DNA of 64,000 nucleotides from Phalacrocorax aristotelis (lineage: Eukaryota > Chordata > Aves > Suliformes > Phalacrocoracidae), in the NCBI RefSeq assembly GCF_949628215.1, contig NC_134279.1, positions 76,576,830 through 76,640,829 of the forward strand, given 5' to 3'. The position numbers and the translations under genes are program-made. The first letter of the stretch is position 1, and the number at the start of each line of letters is the position of its first letter. Below, piece after piece: positions 1-19,255 of the stretch. Below the pieces are notes generated by a model. The model worked only from the letters and a program-made list of their open reading frames with translations. It ran no database searches and had not been told where the DNA came from.

Positions 1-3635
<3,635 letters not shown>

Positions 3636-6600
3636 TTAAATTGGGCTGATATTTTACACAGCAATCCACTCTTCAGAGCTGGAATACAGAGGTAGAGACT
3701 TTGTTCTAGAGACTGCTGGTTTTTAGGATAGTACTTCACAAACAGACATTACAAGATATTTTAAAGGCTGCATTTCTGTGCACTGGTATACTCCGATAGT
3801 GAGACAGTGTCAATATTTTTCTGAGTCTACTTATACAACAGAACTAGGAAAAAAAAGAGTAAAGATTAAACCTAGGAGCTTTGTACAGGAAGTGATCAGA
3901 TTCCATGACCACTTCAGTGCAGTTCACACAGGAGTGCTTGGTTTCCTCAAAGCTTGGCCTATTACACCGATTGGACCGTGACAATGTCCTAACATTGGCT
4001 AAAGTGAGCAAGAACTACATAGGAGAATCTGTACCTACTTTACCTAGCCATCTACAACTATTGAGTTTTAAGTGAAGTCCTACAATGGTCCGAGGTCTCC
4101 AATGTATTTTGTCTCACCTGCTTAATGTTGTAAGCTCCAGACCTTCAACTGCTTTCAATAGTTTCATCTACAACATCCGATACCGAGGTGATAAAACAAA
4201 GCTACTATATTAAAAAGCAGTTAGGCAATGGGTGGGCCACAAGATTCCTCAAGTGCTTATCACAAGCAGAAGTTTTTGAAGAAACAGCATCCATCTAGTA
4301 TCCAATTTGCCCAGAGCAAACCTGTAATATGCATCTATGCTCCTTTTTCATTACCAGCAGCTTTACACATTCATACCAATCAAGGTAAACATGACTGAAT
4401 ACAATTTAAGATCTAGTAGGGTATCAAAGATAATTTTTTTTTCATATACTTCTGCTAAAAAAAAAAAAAAAAGACTTGGGTAGACATTCCTAAATGATAT
4501 GAACTGGATCCAGTCCAAATTGGCACTACTGGAAGTTATTTTGGAGCTGCATAAATATGTTATGCTGTGACAGTTCCTACTTTACTGAAAAAATACACTG
4601 TGAGAAACCATAATTCAATAGACAAATGGAAATCCAGTACTGAAGTATTTCATTAATATGCACTCTAATTTTGAACAGAATCATTTATGTAGACTTCACA
4701 GCAAAATACTGAAAATTATATAACTGAAATGCTGAATATGACAAGTTACAGTAGTTCTAGTGAACAAAACCACTCAGAAATAGATGGCATTTTCAGCTGT
4801 TAGAACAGCTAAATATACCTAATTTTAAAGTTTATACCTCCTTGAGACAAAGATAATAAAATAGAAGTAGCATCAAGCATATTGCGTTTACATCTTTTAT
4901 TTCATTAGACAGTTTTTCCTTCTGAAATCAAGAAGCCTAGTACTACTGGAAAAGTGGACCAGATCATGCTAGGCTTGTCAGAATGGTTATTCACAAAAAT
5001 GTAAACAGGCCCCATGTATTTCTAAACTGCCACACAAGTTGCAACTTTTCTCTAAAGCCTTCTCCCTATTAAGGGCAGCTGACACACAGCAACATTTTAT
5101 AGATTGTATGACCACAGCAACAAGACTATTATACCATGAAAAGAATAAAGGGCTGCACGCAGCTCTTGTGTTATGAAAACCAGGTAAGTCGGGCTGAGGT
5201 CAGAGCTCGAGCAGCTACAAGGTTATAGAACAAACTTAAAATCAGACTTTCAATGACTCCTCCCATCCCCTCATTGATAAAACAAAATAATCTCTTTTTA
5301 TCAATGTGTTGGCAAATAGACTGAAAGAATGCCAACCTATTCCACAAAAGGTGCTTTTTTTTTTTTTTTGGAAGTTTTCCTACAAGAACAGGAGCATAAT
5401 CTCCTTGGTAGTCTGAAGTTTTTTCTCATGATATACTCAGGTGGAAAAAAGCACGTTATTCCCGTGTGTGATAAGGGGACCATGTAAAAACCTCTTGCCC
5501 AGGTAACTCATCTGCATATGTAATCTGACATATAATGCAGCCATATTCGTTATCTTGCTTGAATGTGTTCCCACACAGCCGCTGAACAGAAAGACAATTC
5601 AATTTGAGTTTAAAATAACAACATCTTCATATATTTCCTCAAGCTTATTTGAGCTATGCGTCCTCTTAATGAACAGCATTTACTTTTACACCAAATTGAG
5701 ACAAAAACATTTCCCTCTACATTAAAAAAGGGCTGGATACACTAGGCAGACAACAAATCACTGGTGTAATCTAATTCGCTAGCTTTTTATAGTTTAAGCT
5801 TCATCACAACACAAGGTTTTATTTTTTAAAGAAGCGTAAGGGCAGCATTTGTTTTATTTCAGTGAGCTGGTGAGATTTATCAATCAGGTGTTAGTATAGC
5901 AACATTCAACTGTGAGCAAAAAGACTGTAGCTGCTGCTGAGGCAGACAGAATTCTCTGAAGTAAAAAGGGAATTCCTACATTTTTGCAAATTTAAAATAA
6001 AAAGGTTCTATTTGGTACAGAAATGCTAATTAGATTTCACTGTTGCCAAAAGAAGTCAAAGCTGGGCAGCTGTCTCTTAAATAGACAGCACATATCCAGA
6101 AAACAGAGGAGAACATTTTTAATTAAAAGAGTTCCTTTCAAAACCAACAATCACATTTAAATTGCACCAATAAATAGGATTTTCTTCTTTGCTGACTAGA
6201 TAGAAAGTTAGGGAACAATATAAAAAAAAAGCATTAAGAAATCCATTTGTAGGGAAAGAAATAGCTTTTGCATTTGATAGAAAGTAGTTAGAAGTCTTAA
6301 TCATGCAGATTCATAGAAGAAAAATACTACGACACAATTAGGCAAGAAACCTTTAAAAGACCCACGCATGCTCATGTCACCCAAGCTTTTTTAATCTGAT
6401 CGTGCTTTCCTATCTTCCTTTCTTGGTGGTGCCTTAACTCTTGGTGCTTCTCCACAGTGTATTTCATTAGCCAGGACTAAGGAAAGAGAAGAATGGAATA
6501 TGAGAGGATTATTTGGCTTTATGAAAATCAGCACAGACCACTACTGGAATAGTAGTCTGCCACATCTTGTGTAGATGGGAACCAGTGAACAGAGTTAGCG

Positions 6601-9600
6601 GTTGCAAGAAGTATCTCATGTTCCAGTCAAAACCAGCCATTAAGACCCCAATCCTGAATAGTTTTCTGAAGGTATTCTGCAATTCAGAGTTGCATAGGCT
6701 GTAGACCATACAGAAACACTGTCTTCCTCAGTTCCCAAAACAGCATTAAGATTTAATACGCTGTTATGAAAAGCCTCTCATATATATAATATGTTTACAT
6801 ATAAAATTGAGCGAATATAAATATGCAATTTTAGAGAAATATTGCCACCGGCTTTGCAGGTGGAGAAAAAGCTGAAGCAAGAAACCTGTTACTGTACACT
6901 CCCCCTCCAACTGGCACAGCATTCAGCATCACGGCAAAAGTTTTCTGACTGGTATATAAATTAAAAAGCAATTCTGAAGTCTTTAATTACCATCTTTCGC
7001 AACACTGTAAAGTCTGCCTTCATTTCACAATTTCAGTTTTCACATTGTAAAAGCAATTGCAATCCTTTACTTCCAGTACCGCAGAAGCGCAGCAGAACCC
7101 TGCACTGCACACAGATTATTTCAGTCTTGTTATCAAACCGTAACTCTTAGCACAGTCTCTCCAGCCTCCTGCACATCACTACGATAATTATGCCTAAGTA
7201 ACCTTGCCTTAACTTGCTTACGAATGCAGAATACCTGGCATTGGGTAGGAAGACTGATTAACATCAAACTTTCATTTAGTTAGGCTTCTAGATTGGTACT
7301 GAAAACTAGTTTCAAATAGCTCAGGGAAGAGAGCTCTGTCCTTAAGTATTACTGACAATTATCCAAACACTAAAGAGGGACAACACAGCATAAGCATTCT
7401 TCTTCCTTCTAGTACAAGCAAGGAAGTACCACCTAGATTTTATCACTTCTGCTTAAAACTATTTGGACTAAAGTGAACTAATCTTCTCTTCTACTCAGGA
7501 GTCACTAAACAGGTATCAGAAGAATAACTATTTAAGCACTGGATGATCATAAAAGGACTATTTAATTCCATTAGAACAGTTCAAACTTCAGAGAAAAACA
7601 TTTATTATTAGAGAAAACTCCACATGAAGGCTGAAGACACTTAAGTGAAATCAGAGACTTATTTAAACAAAGAATACATCTATACATCACCTGGTGCTCT
7701 GCCTGATTTACATATATATAGCTTTTAAAAGATCACTGCATCTTTTTAAGCTGCAATTGCCTCCAGGGAGGGAGGTTACCAACCCTATGATTCTGCACAG
7801 AACTCCAATTATTAAGGTATAAAATACTATGAAGAATGAGGATTTCTTTATTGTGATTATTACTCCATATATACTCCTGGCCAGCATAGAAGATATATCC
7901 CTGTATTGCACTTCCATTTTCTGAGATGGGTTCTTAGTAAGAACATCCCAAGCATGTATATGCACTTCCTTTCCTTTGAACAGCTTTTGGACTCTGGTCA
8001 GCATGAACAGGAGTCAATAGGCTGAATTCTCAGGGTCTCTCGCCCTTTGCCAGGTTTTTTCTCCTTAGCAGCGTCTTGTTTTTGGGAGACTCCAGCACCT
8101 GCCCTTACTGGAGGGAAAGGTTGCAGCAAACACTCACTAGTTATTCAGATACCAAAATGCCGATGCAGGAAAGATCTGATGCAGGTTTTCTCCACAGAAG
8201 GGGCAATTCAGAATAAAGCTTACATCAGCGATGGGACAAGCTTGTAGTAAGCCAGGCTCCACAAGTTCTAGAAGTCATAGCATGACTGCTTTGTAATGAA
8301 AAATAATCACTACTTTAAACATTAGTTTCAGGCATCAAACCCAAGAGGAAAATAAAAGTGGGCCCAGAATGTAATGACTTCATATGGCTGTACTACAGAA
8401 AGGAAGAAAAAGTGATTCACAAAAATACAGTGAAGGTTATTTGAAGAATACTGCTTAGGAAATAATGAGAAGGTGGATACAAAGCTAGTAAGGCAATTTG
8501 TTTCTAACTGGTGGATATTTTAGCTTTACATGAATTTGAAATGAAACACATCTATGTCTATTACAAAGTTGTGAACCAAGTGAGAATCTGGCAACCATAT
8601 ACTGAAGTAGGGACTACCTTTATTTTAATCCCAAAGTTTGTAATTTTAAGGCCCCACACAGTTATGAGAATTCAGTAGCGAATTGGAAAAAAATAGTAGT
8701 AGGTCCACATATTTACAAAACCAAGTAAACACAAAAAAAGCAGAGTCTTGCTAAAAATAATGAATGCCTATCAAACTTGTTTGCCTTTCTTTTTTGGTAG
8801 GAGTTATGCAACTACTGATAATACGCTCAAGTATTTGCACAGGATTCTTTTATTCCAAAAGACCTCAAGCAAACTTTCTCCGCTTCACTAAAACCTGACC
8901 ACATCTCGGTAGTCAAAGTAAGATATCAGAGTTCAACAACAACACCTCCACCCAAAAGTTTTGTTTTAGTCTTGTACTAGAAGTGACCTCTTCAAACATG
9001 GCAATTTAAGAGTGTCCCTGGGATGCCTTTAGAATGCTCTCACTTTCTATTTAGACACCAGCACAAACGTAGAGCCTTCATCCAACTTTTTTTCTTTTTT
9101 TTAAAGTGAAGCATCTTTACATTGTAACTATACCTCAAGCAAATTAAATTTTTTCACTTAAACTACAATCATTCATTAGTTTCACAGTCATAACTAAAAG
9201 ACAGCAATATGTAGATTAGTATAAGTGGTAGAGTTTGTTTCACAACAGGTGAAAATTTTAACTTCACTACAAATAATTTTTTAAAAAGTCAGTAATGACT
9301 TTCTCTTTAATATATAAGACTGGGTTTTGATTAATCCATTCCCAAATCTAGAAACAACTCTTCAATATACAGTTTCAGATCTAGACAACGTGGCTCTAAA
9401 GTCACCACAAAAACCGCTCATACATTTCACACCAGACAGAACAAAATAGCAACTTTGACTTTGATCTTATGTCAAAAATGGCTTAAAAAGAACAAAAGCA
9501 TCACTTCTCTAAGTAGCAATACAGCTTTTGCTCAAAATTTCTGTAGTGTTCATGGGAGGGTTTTAATTTAAGTACAACATTTTAAGATTTGGAACAGTCA

Positions 9601-11599
9601 GGTCTATAGTCCATTGGTCTCCACTCTGCACATGAGTTGAAGTACTTTTATTTTATGCTATCTCCAGGCACAGGTCTGGAAAGCCGTCAGAAGGAATGCA
9701 TGATAAAATCCCTTATAAGTCACATGAACATTTATGTATGAAAAAAACATCCAGAATATTTCACACATGAAATGTGGATCTTCAGGAAAGCTCAAAAACA
9801 AACAGAAACAAGTACTAAAACATGCCATACTTGTTATTTTCAAATCCCCTATGAGCAATCCTCAAAACAAGACGATTAATCAAAAAAGAAAAGTTAGGCT
9901 TACAAGATTTTAAAAAAGTTTGATTTAGATGGAAAAAGGTAGCATTTTGTAGAGGAGAAAACTTCCTTGGTGAAAAAAACAACAGTCAAAAAAGGCTATT
10001 TGTTGTATAAAATAGGCTATTCATAACATCACAAGATGCTATTTATTTTTTTAAACAAGCAAATTGTTTATTTTTAATTGAAAATCGCCCAGTAAGCCTC
10101 AGGCTATCAGTGGCTTGTTGCCCAGAGTATGTACCAATGGCAGTTTTAATAAGATTGACTATCTATACATATTACATGCATAAGAACGCTACCTTTGTAT
10201 TAAAAAAGGCTTTGCAGAAGCACTTTAGCATTCAGTAGTACGGTAAGCATTCATTTAAGCTACTTCTATATGAAATACAATAAACAGACCACTCTAAACC
10301 AACAACTTTAAAAAACTGGTTTACGTTTTCAATGACTACTCACATGCTGAACTACACACCCTCAATTTGCAACCTAACCTTCAATACAACTTAGGACACA
10401 GCTGTAGAACTGAAATAGAAATGCAATAATGAACAGATATGAACAGAAAGGTCTAACTAGTCTTCTACATGAATATATTTATTAAAGTTTCCTCTATGGT
10501 GAATAGACAACTTGGGAAGAAGGCAGGTGCCAGGAGCTACAAGGTAGGGAACAGCACCATCTGGGAAAGAAAAAAAAAAAAGAGGTTAGCATATTTCTGC
10601 AGTGAAGAGACAGTGAAAAACCATGTCAGTTGGCAGGAACAGGAGCACTAGAACACACCACAGTAACACTGCCTACTTGGAAACATGCACGGAAAGAAAA
10701 AGTGGAGGTGCAGGTGAAAAGCAGAACAGGGCAATAGATTGATGACAGTAACATGGAGAGACCTTCCCCCCCCACAGTCAATTGCTCTGCCCCTATATAA
10801 GGGGAAGAGTAAAAGGCTGCTGGTTACAAGAAAGATCCTTCAGAGTGAATGCAGAGTATGTATAAACTGTGTAAAGATCAAAGGAAAATGCAAATTATTA
10901 TGAAAACAATGACATAGGTGGTGACAATACAGCAACATCGCAGTTACTGAAGATCAGTTAAAATAAGGCACAAACTAACATTAAGAGGCCTCCTTACTCT
11001 CTGCTCATAAAATAATGTTGTCTGAAGTTCATTAAGCTACTATTAAGTGTTATAATGCTACACACATTAACAGGATTACAGAGAAAATAAACAGAGCAAT
11101 TGACGGAATGTCCTACTCCAAAGCCAGCTGCAGAGCTAGTTGTTAGAGAAAAGCAAAGACAGACAGCCAAACCACAGATTCATCAACAGAAGAGCCAGAA
11201 AAGTTTGTCTGCAAAATAAACACAGTATCCCATGGTGTACAGTTGAGCTTTCACATGAGAGCATCTTCTATGAACTTTGTATAGCACAGACCTTTTACCT
11301 GGTTATTTTTGAAAGACCCCAGGAACTTGTATTGACTGATTGTCTGTCAGAAGATTGTCTTTAGCATTAGGAGATGCTGGTACTTTTGGAGTTGGTTCTA
11401 GCTTTGTGTTTGTTTTCAAACTTGATTTTTTCTGACTTCTGATTCCACGTATTGTTTCCTTCCCTAAGATCTTCTGCACTAGATTATGAAGTTCCTTGGC
11501 ATTAGATTATCAGGTTCCTTGGTATATGACTTTTGCTCTCATACCTAGCAAAAGCACCTGCTTCCTTACATTTTCCAGTCATCTCCCTCCCATTTTTCT

Positions 11600-11790
11600 A
11601 ACAGCTTTCCTAAAGCGTGGTCACCAAAACTATACATATTCTGGTACTGACTGCTCCAGAGCCAAATAAAGATAAATGTTTCATCTGTCTACTTTTGCTC
11701 ATGCACACAAGCCACTTTGGTAGAGCCTCACAGTTGCAGCTAGCACTTTGGTTCGTTATTAGCAAGCTGTTTTCCCAGTGCATCCTCTAC
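11600..11790 (-). mobile_element. Possible very old CR1-like fragment
   Basis: The order of words such as GTGGTCACCAAAACT, ATTCTGGTACTGACTG and CCAGAGCCAAATA resembles the antisense of the 3' coding part of CR1-type LINEs (the stretch that reads 'accagaactggacacagtattc' in young copies). Divergence is high and the ends cannot be set. It may be chance or another ancient repeat. Confidence 0.35.
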
Positions 11791-14700
11791 TCCTGCCTCA
11801 GCAATTTTTGTAGCTCAGCAAATGGATGCACCTTACCCAGCAGTACATTACACCATGCTAAGCACAGTAATAAATGACTACGCTACAGTAATGCGACAAA
11901 GCCTCTAGAGCTTAAGATGCATCACTGGGCAGGGATGGAAAAAAAAAGCTTCTGGTCTTAGCTCTACCATGGCCATTTTCTGTTGTCGCCTCTTCTAGCA
12001 GAGGAGAGACAACTAATCCCTTGCCAGTTGAGCACAAGCCCTGCAGCTTCTGTCCATGCAGGATCAGTCTGTATTAGCAGCTACACACATTCACAGAAAG
12101 CAAACTCCTGTCATTGATTCTCAGTAATACGAGAAAGTGTTAAATGCAAAGTAACATTTACACTTTGAAGGAATGTCTGACAGGAAGAATGTACAATAAG
12201 AAAAATCTCAGAGGCATAACTGAAACCAAACCTCTTCTATACCTAGGCAATCTACAGGTGATAACACCATTCTCCCTTGAGATAAAATTTCAATTCAAGA
12301 CTCTTGAATCACTAGCCTTCCAGACTAAGTATCTTGTAATAAGTTAGCTCTGTTATGATACACTACAGGTAACCCATTTTGTCTAAAAGGACTAGAAAAA
12401 ATAGACATGCAACATCACAGCACATTTCACATCCTTGGCTTTTGAAGTGTCAAATGATTTGTAATGAGAAAGTTTGTTATTCTGCATTGATCTTGACTAT
12501 TTCACATTTACATAATTCTAATTCCCAAAGATGCTTGAGACAAACTGCAGATGTAAGGCTGTTCAGGAATTACAGCACTTTGAAATTCAGATGAACACAC
12601 CTAGACACTCATTATACCAATGTAGTGAAAGTTGCCATGCCTACACTAAGAACAGCCAAAACATATTTAAAGGAGTTTCCGAGTTGCTCATCTATAGAGC
12701 CTAGTTCTTTAAGGTAACTCAAAACAGGCACAAGTTAACATTTAAAAGTGCCAGGATAAGTTGTGCCTGTTCAGGAACTTTCATATGTAGTATTCTCAAA
12801 CATCTCTAGTGTGAGAACAGCAAGTCATAGAAGAGGGACACAATAAATAGATCCAGACAAAAAAGAGACACCTTCTGCCATTTAGAAATTCAGCTTGTCT
12901 ACATTCTGCAGGACAACAAAGCAAAAAAATCCATGCAAGCATTATGCAAGTATTATTTACCTATTTAGAATTGAAGTGTTATGAACATAAAATTGTTTTG
13001 ATGAATAAATTTAATATGTATTTGTGTGTTTGCCTACAAGCCATTCTTGGACTACGTGTCTTAACAAGGAAGATTTCTAAGGGTACAATGGTATGATTGT
13101 GGAGGAGTACTTATTCAGCTTTTAACTTTAAGATCCTATGGCTTCCTTCACTCAAACTTAAGTTTTTCTAAACATTCATGTGAATTTCTTACTGCAGCAA
13201 TCACATATTACTGACATCCATTCTGCTCAAGTATTAAAAGTTTACTGATCCAATGCTCTCGAACTGTATTATGTAGCTTATTTGTTATTACTATTTTAGA
13301 TTAAGTTTAAAAGTTTTACTCTTAGATTTTTAAGTTTCCTAGATTTGAGTTTTGCTTTACATTTAAGTTTTCACTCCTAGTTCACCCAACCATAAAAGTT
13401 AAATCCGAATAGACATTTCAGGCCTTTGGGGAGAAGACTAGTAGAACTCAGCTGTAGCAAAGCACACGCTTATTTTTGACATGCATATATACCATCAGTC
13501 TGCTATGGTGATCGTCCCTTCATTCATGAAGTGGAATGCAGCTCTAGCAGTGCTAGAAGACTCAGTGGAGCAGAGGTCAGTCTCCAGAGAGACAGAAGTG
13601 ATATCCTACCTACACATTCCTGCTGATGTGCAGATCCACCTGTGGTTGTGGACATTCACTGACCATAGGATGCCTTTATCCTGCACATCCCTCAGAGCAA
13701 GAATACCAGCTACACAGGCTTAAGAAACTTTCGGTCCAGTGGGACAGGCAAAGACAATCAGCTTAAATATGAAACTTTCCTTAAAATCCAGGCAGCTACG
13801 GGTTCAATACCATCTGCTCTCCTCTGTCAACATCCAGGAGGTGAGCTTCCGCAAGACCTAAACAAACCTAAGCCTATTGCATTTTGATCAGAATGGTATT
13901 CTCGGACAGCATTTTTCATTCACTTTTTCAGTTAAAACTTAATAATTTTCCTGTTTGTGATGCTCAAATATGTGCAAGGGGAGAAGGAGCGGGCAGGGAG
14001 AGAGAGAATCATTGGTAGGAACAGTTATTCAGGGAAAAGATGACCTCAAAAATGGCAGCTTCAGTGAGATTTTGCCCTATAACACAGAAAGAAATAATTC
14101 AGCAGTCTCTTACTGATGTCCCAGCTGAAGGATCCATTTTACAGTGTTGAGGAACACTTTTATAAAGCAAGAAAAAACCTTTAACTTTGGGGTTGAGAAA
14201 AGGAACAAGGATGTAGGACAGTATAAACAAGAGATCAGGTACTTGGTTAAAAGCGTGCAGCTTGACTGGAAGAATTCAAGTTCCTCTTATTCCAAAGGAC
14301 ATCAAGTAAGATTGCTGACTTTCTGTAACAACATTAAGACAATGGAACACATCTGAATTTATTGCAGGTATCTTTCCAAATACTCAGGCTAATCCATTCA
14401 AAATGGTTTCCAAATCATTAAAACAAACTGCATTTATGCAGCAGAAAGAGTTAGAACTAGACCAAATTGGAGAGAGGGGAGAACAGAGGATAATCAGTGA
14501 CTACTATTCCTTTCATTTATACTAATCAAAATTTATTTTTTAAAAATACATTTACTATACCAGTTTGAAAGATAATTAAATATTTTCAAGAATAGCTTTG
14601 CAACATCTGCCTTGCTTTGATATTCTCCAGGGAATAATTATTACCACAGATTCAGAAGTTCTCAAGAAGGAAATGATTGACAAAAACTGAAGATCTCAAC

Positions 14701-16679
14701 TCCCAATTCAAGAAAATTGTTACCTTTTTAGGACTGCTGTCAACTGGTTTAATACTGCTTCAGGTGTCAAGAAGCCCTTCTAATAGAGGTCAATGTTTAC
14801 AGTGGTCATACGTCTGGACAAGACTTTTGAATTCAGTGGAACATCCAATTTTTTTTTTCTCAACAATTCTTAAGAGCAAAAAACATGCTATGGTATTACT
14901 GCAAATGGCTAGTTAGGTATCTCTGAAGGACAATGCACCTACTTAATTACTGATTTAAGAACATTAATTTGCAAACCTTTGGCGTCCATGATGGAAAGTC
15001 AAGTTAACCAGTTTTAAGATATTTAAGAGTTATTTCAACTCAAGTGCTCCCTTACACCTGCAACCGTACAGTGCCACTGCCTACCCTCCCCATGGCTGTA
15101 GCAGTTCTTTTGCCCCTCAGTGGTTTATAGATTTCTAAATCATTTGCTCCCCACCCTCACACACAGACACTTGGTTTAATTCATGCTGTTCTTCAGAGGA
15201 CACACTGCCACTTGTACAGCTTCTGTACAGTATGGGCATCAAGGCAAGGACATATCTTCTTTTACTAAAACTAAGCAAAGGCAGAAAGAGGATTTACAGC
15301 ATATGAGAGACTGGCAGCTTCAGAATCTAGGTTTACTTTCAATTGGCAAAAATCACTATGGCTATTACAGAATTAGGCAAAGAACATAGCACTTCAAGTG
15401 GGTTGTTTTTTTTTTTTCCTTCTTAGCCTATCAAAAAGGGGGCTAGACAAAGAATTAAATTTAAGAAACAAGCACCCCATAGAACCACAAGCAAAGCACT
15501 ACCTACTTAACCTAATTACAAAGCTTATCTATAAACAGCAACCCACTTCCTAGTGGAACACCACACTTCCAAAACTGGATTTGCCTATGAATTAATGGCA
15601 CAGAGGTGAGATAGCAGAACATGGAATAGCAAAGTTTAAGTAAAGAGACGACCCTGCCAGCTAGCTGAGTATATGAATTTACAGATTAAAATATGCATTT
15701 TTATATTGGTGTTATACTCCAAAGTCAGTAATGATCTTATTTTAACTCTAAGTTTAACAAGCTGATACTGACGAGCTTCATTTGTATGCAATAACAAAAA
15801 GGTATCGTCTAGTTTATATCTTCATCACAAACTGGTTTTCACATCATTAGGGAGCCAGAAGACAAAAAAGTCCACAATAGAATTCCCTCCACCCCATATT
15901 TACTTTGGCACAAATGTGACATTTCTATCCTTGACTGTCAGCTCTTATTTTAATATTACCCACATTTTGGTTTACTTTCTCAAGCAGCATTACTTTTCTT
16001 TAAAGACATATCACACACATTACATGTTTGTAGTTTCTTATATCGCCATAAACGATTATGCTTTATATATGCTGCATGCCAGAAGTTATTCCTAACTTGA
16101 GCTAGTTCATAACTCTGATATTTAAACTTCCGTATCATTTTTCACATCCAGCATTTCTTTCCATAGCTGTTTGCTTCCTAGTTTATAACCATGGCTTTTA
16201 AGTGCTTTTCTTCCATGACAAGTATTCAAGAATATCATTCCTATGAAGGTAGTGAATTTAGAAAGCAGATTAGAATTTGTCACAGCCCATCAATAACTAT
16301 TAGAGTTGGACACTACAGTGTATAGTCGATCTTTGAGCAAACTGTCTGCTGTGTGTTATTGGCAACATATGAATGATTTAATGGTTTGGTTTTGGTCACT
16401 GAAACAGAATGTTTTCTAAACTGTTTCTACTCTTGAAGTACCTTAGCAGTTCTGCAGGTCTCTTAGCATTCAGAAGCCATGCAAGGAACTTAAAACAAGC
16501 AGGCGGAGACATGCTCCCAAGGTGGGTCTAATAGCTACTGAAAGATGCTTAACCTGGGATCCACCATCTACAACTGAAATTGAAAGAGCCATTTCCTTCA
16601 CCCTTTTCAACAGCGGCAAAGGGCACTTCTAGCCATTTGGCCACAGAAACAGCATCACAGATGGCTGACACTGGGTCCT

Positions 16680-17010
16680 CTGGAGGTTGTGTAGTCCCCT
16701 TGCTCAAAGTGGGGTCATCTAAAACAGGTTACTTTAGGCCTTTCGCAGTCCAATCTGGGTTTGCGTATCTCCCAGTACAGACAGACTCCACACCCCAGTG
16801 TGTCTGCTGGGGAGCTCAGGACTAGATACAGCACTCCAGATGGGTCTAACCAGTGTTGAGTAGAGGGGCTGGATCACCACCCTTCCCCTGCTGGCGATGC
16901 TCATCCCAGAGCAACCCAGAATGCTGTCGAGTCCACTTTGCCACAAGACTGCATTGCTGGATCATGCTTCACTCGCCCACGCTGGTGGACAGGTTGAGCA
17001 AACCCCCACC
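16680..17010 (-). mobile_element. CR1 LINE fragment, minus strand
   Basis: On the plus strand it shows the antisense signature of CR1 ORF2: GGGGAGCTCAGGACTAGATA, then CAGCACTCCAGATG, AGTGTTGAGTAGAGGGG, GGATCACCACCCTTCC, and TTTGCCACAAGACTGCATTG. It is truncated at the 5' end and lacks an internal block around 16735-16790. The 3' part includes ACCTCCAGAGGAC on the minus strand, the usual CR1 tail area. It is decayed and non-coding, inserted in the same orientation as MAEA. Confidence 0.85.
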
Positions 17011-19255
17011 TCTTAGGGTATAGGGCCTACCCGGTGGTAACAATATTGTCTTGATATATAAAATACAGAAAAACCCCAGGTAATAGACATGACCAGGTTC
17101 ACTACACAGCAATGTGCTTCTGAACTCTGTAGTGGTAGACACATTTATCAAAATTACAGTTGAGACTACAGTAAACAGAAATATTACTCTGAATGAGAGA
17201 AGAATACCACGATATTTTGTAATCTCTACAGCAAAATTACATTATTAAGCATTAGAGAATGTTTCAATGCTCCTACCCTTCAGCAAGAACACAAGAGAGA
17301 TGTCCTATTAAACCAGCAAAGCCACAAATTCTGTGTAACAATCAAGTCTCAGTATCTTACTGTTGCAAAATCTGTTCACAATGAGTATCACCACACAGTA
17401 AGAAAGACTGAGTACAATGTTGAGAGACCGAGGGAAGCCTATCCTCATTTAGCCAAAATGCAAACTTTAATGTTCAGTAAAATTCATCATTTCAGCAAGC
17501 TAGAAGAAATATAGCCTCAGTGCATTCAACACATCCAACTAAGTTATTCAAGTTACTTTGATGTTATGGAAGTAAAAATACTTAGGCTTGAAGGCAGAAG
17601 TTAAATAAACTTATTTAAAACTTTTTTAAAAAAAACAAAAGTTTCTATTCAACCAACAGAATGAAAAGCTTTAAGATTCACAAGTGCAACGCGTCTACCA
17701 CATGGTCTGGCAGTGTATCACGACAGACTTCCATGCTCATGTCTAAACCAAAACTGAGGATTACTTAATGAGGCATAATAGAACTTGCTATGAAAATGAA
17801 GATATTTCCATAGTGCTCTTTCAGCAGACCTAGTAGGTATGGTAACATGATGATTCAGCAGGAGATGAGCTTCTGCTCAAACACAGGGAAGCATCTATCA
17901 GAAGTGGAAGAGCTGCTGACCATTCAGCTGCAATTATCCCAGAATAATTGTCTTGGTTTTTTTTCATTCACATGCATGGGCTATCTTTAGTGAGGCATAG
18001 CAGCCTCTTCAGTGAATTTCTTCACGATTATTTCCTATTACTACTTTGTAATCCACTTCTTGCCCTCTCTGTTCTGTTCAGTCTCTACTTGCTGTTTTCC
18101 TTTTGGTATTTACTGTAATCACTGCTGGTTGAACACCAGACTGGCAAAGTAGCCAGGGAGTAACAGCAGCACGTGACAGATTTGTACAAGACAAAGAGCA
18201 GGTATATATATGCTGTAATTTGTCAGCAGTAACACAAATCTCTTCCCCTCAACTAGCTCAGAGATGTGTCAACTCTGTAACCTAAGAAAGGCAAAGTACG
18301 TAAGTCACTTAATACAAGTAAACTCTCAGCATCTTTAACTTTATAGAAGAAAGATTTTAACCGAGGACAGTTGGATACCTTCTGGAGTCAGGCATATCAA
18401 GGTAACTTAAAATTCAAGAATCACCGAGTATCAAATACCAAATGTTACCTAAAATTAGCATGATTTCTCTGCATGAAGAGCAAATTCTTAAAGAATCAGC
18501 TTTAACATCCTTGTGACTGTCAGCAGACCACAGTGTCGACACACTGCTCTGCATAACGAAGCTACACCAAGGTGCACAATCTCTCAACGCTTCATAAGCA
18601 ATTATGAGATGGAAGCAAAACTAACCAGACAACCAGTTAAAAGGGAAAGTGACAACCACAGAATCGTAGATGGCAAAATAAAGCAAAACAGCAAAAAGTT
18701 TCTATGGACCATGCAAGATATACTGGCTACTAAAAAACCCAATTGTATCAAGATTTATTTCCAAAGTAGAACCCAGCTTCCCTCTCGATGTATTAAGTAC
18801 ATCAATGATACAACAGTAGGATGATACAATAAAACAGTTGTTCCTGCAAGCAGCATAGCATATGCTGCTCAGTCAGGTCACCTACATGTATCGAAGTGTG
18901 GTTAGACAGATGGGATGCTCTACCAACCGCTTAATCAGCAGCCTAAAGGCTGCTAACAAGAAATTCTGTATGACATTTGAGAATTATTCTAAGTTTTATT
19001 AGGGCAAGGTGTTTATCTAAAAGCATTTAATTTGTGACTAAAAGTTATGCTTTCATTTTTGACTTAATACAATAAAATACAATTTAAGTCAAGTAAGGAG
19101 ATCAAGCTCAGGCCTAAAAAGATGAGCAGATAAACATTAGTAATAAAGGCATGCTCATACATAAAAATAGCCGCTACAGGGCTAAAGCAGCTTGTATTTG
19201 CCAACTTCCCCTTTACTACCGTTTTGTTAGTAAGTTAGTGCACTTTGCTACCAAC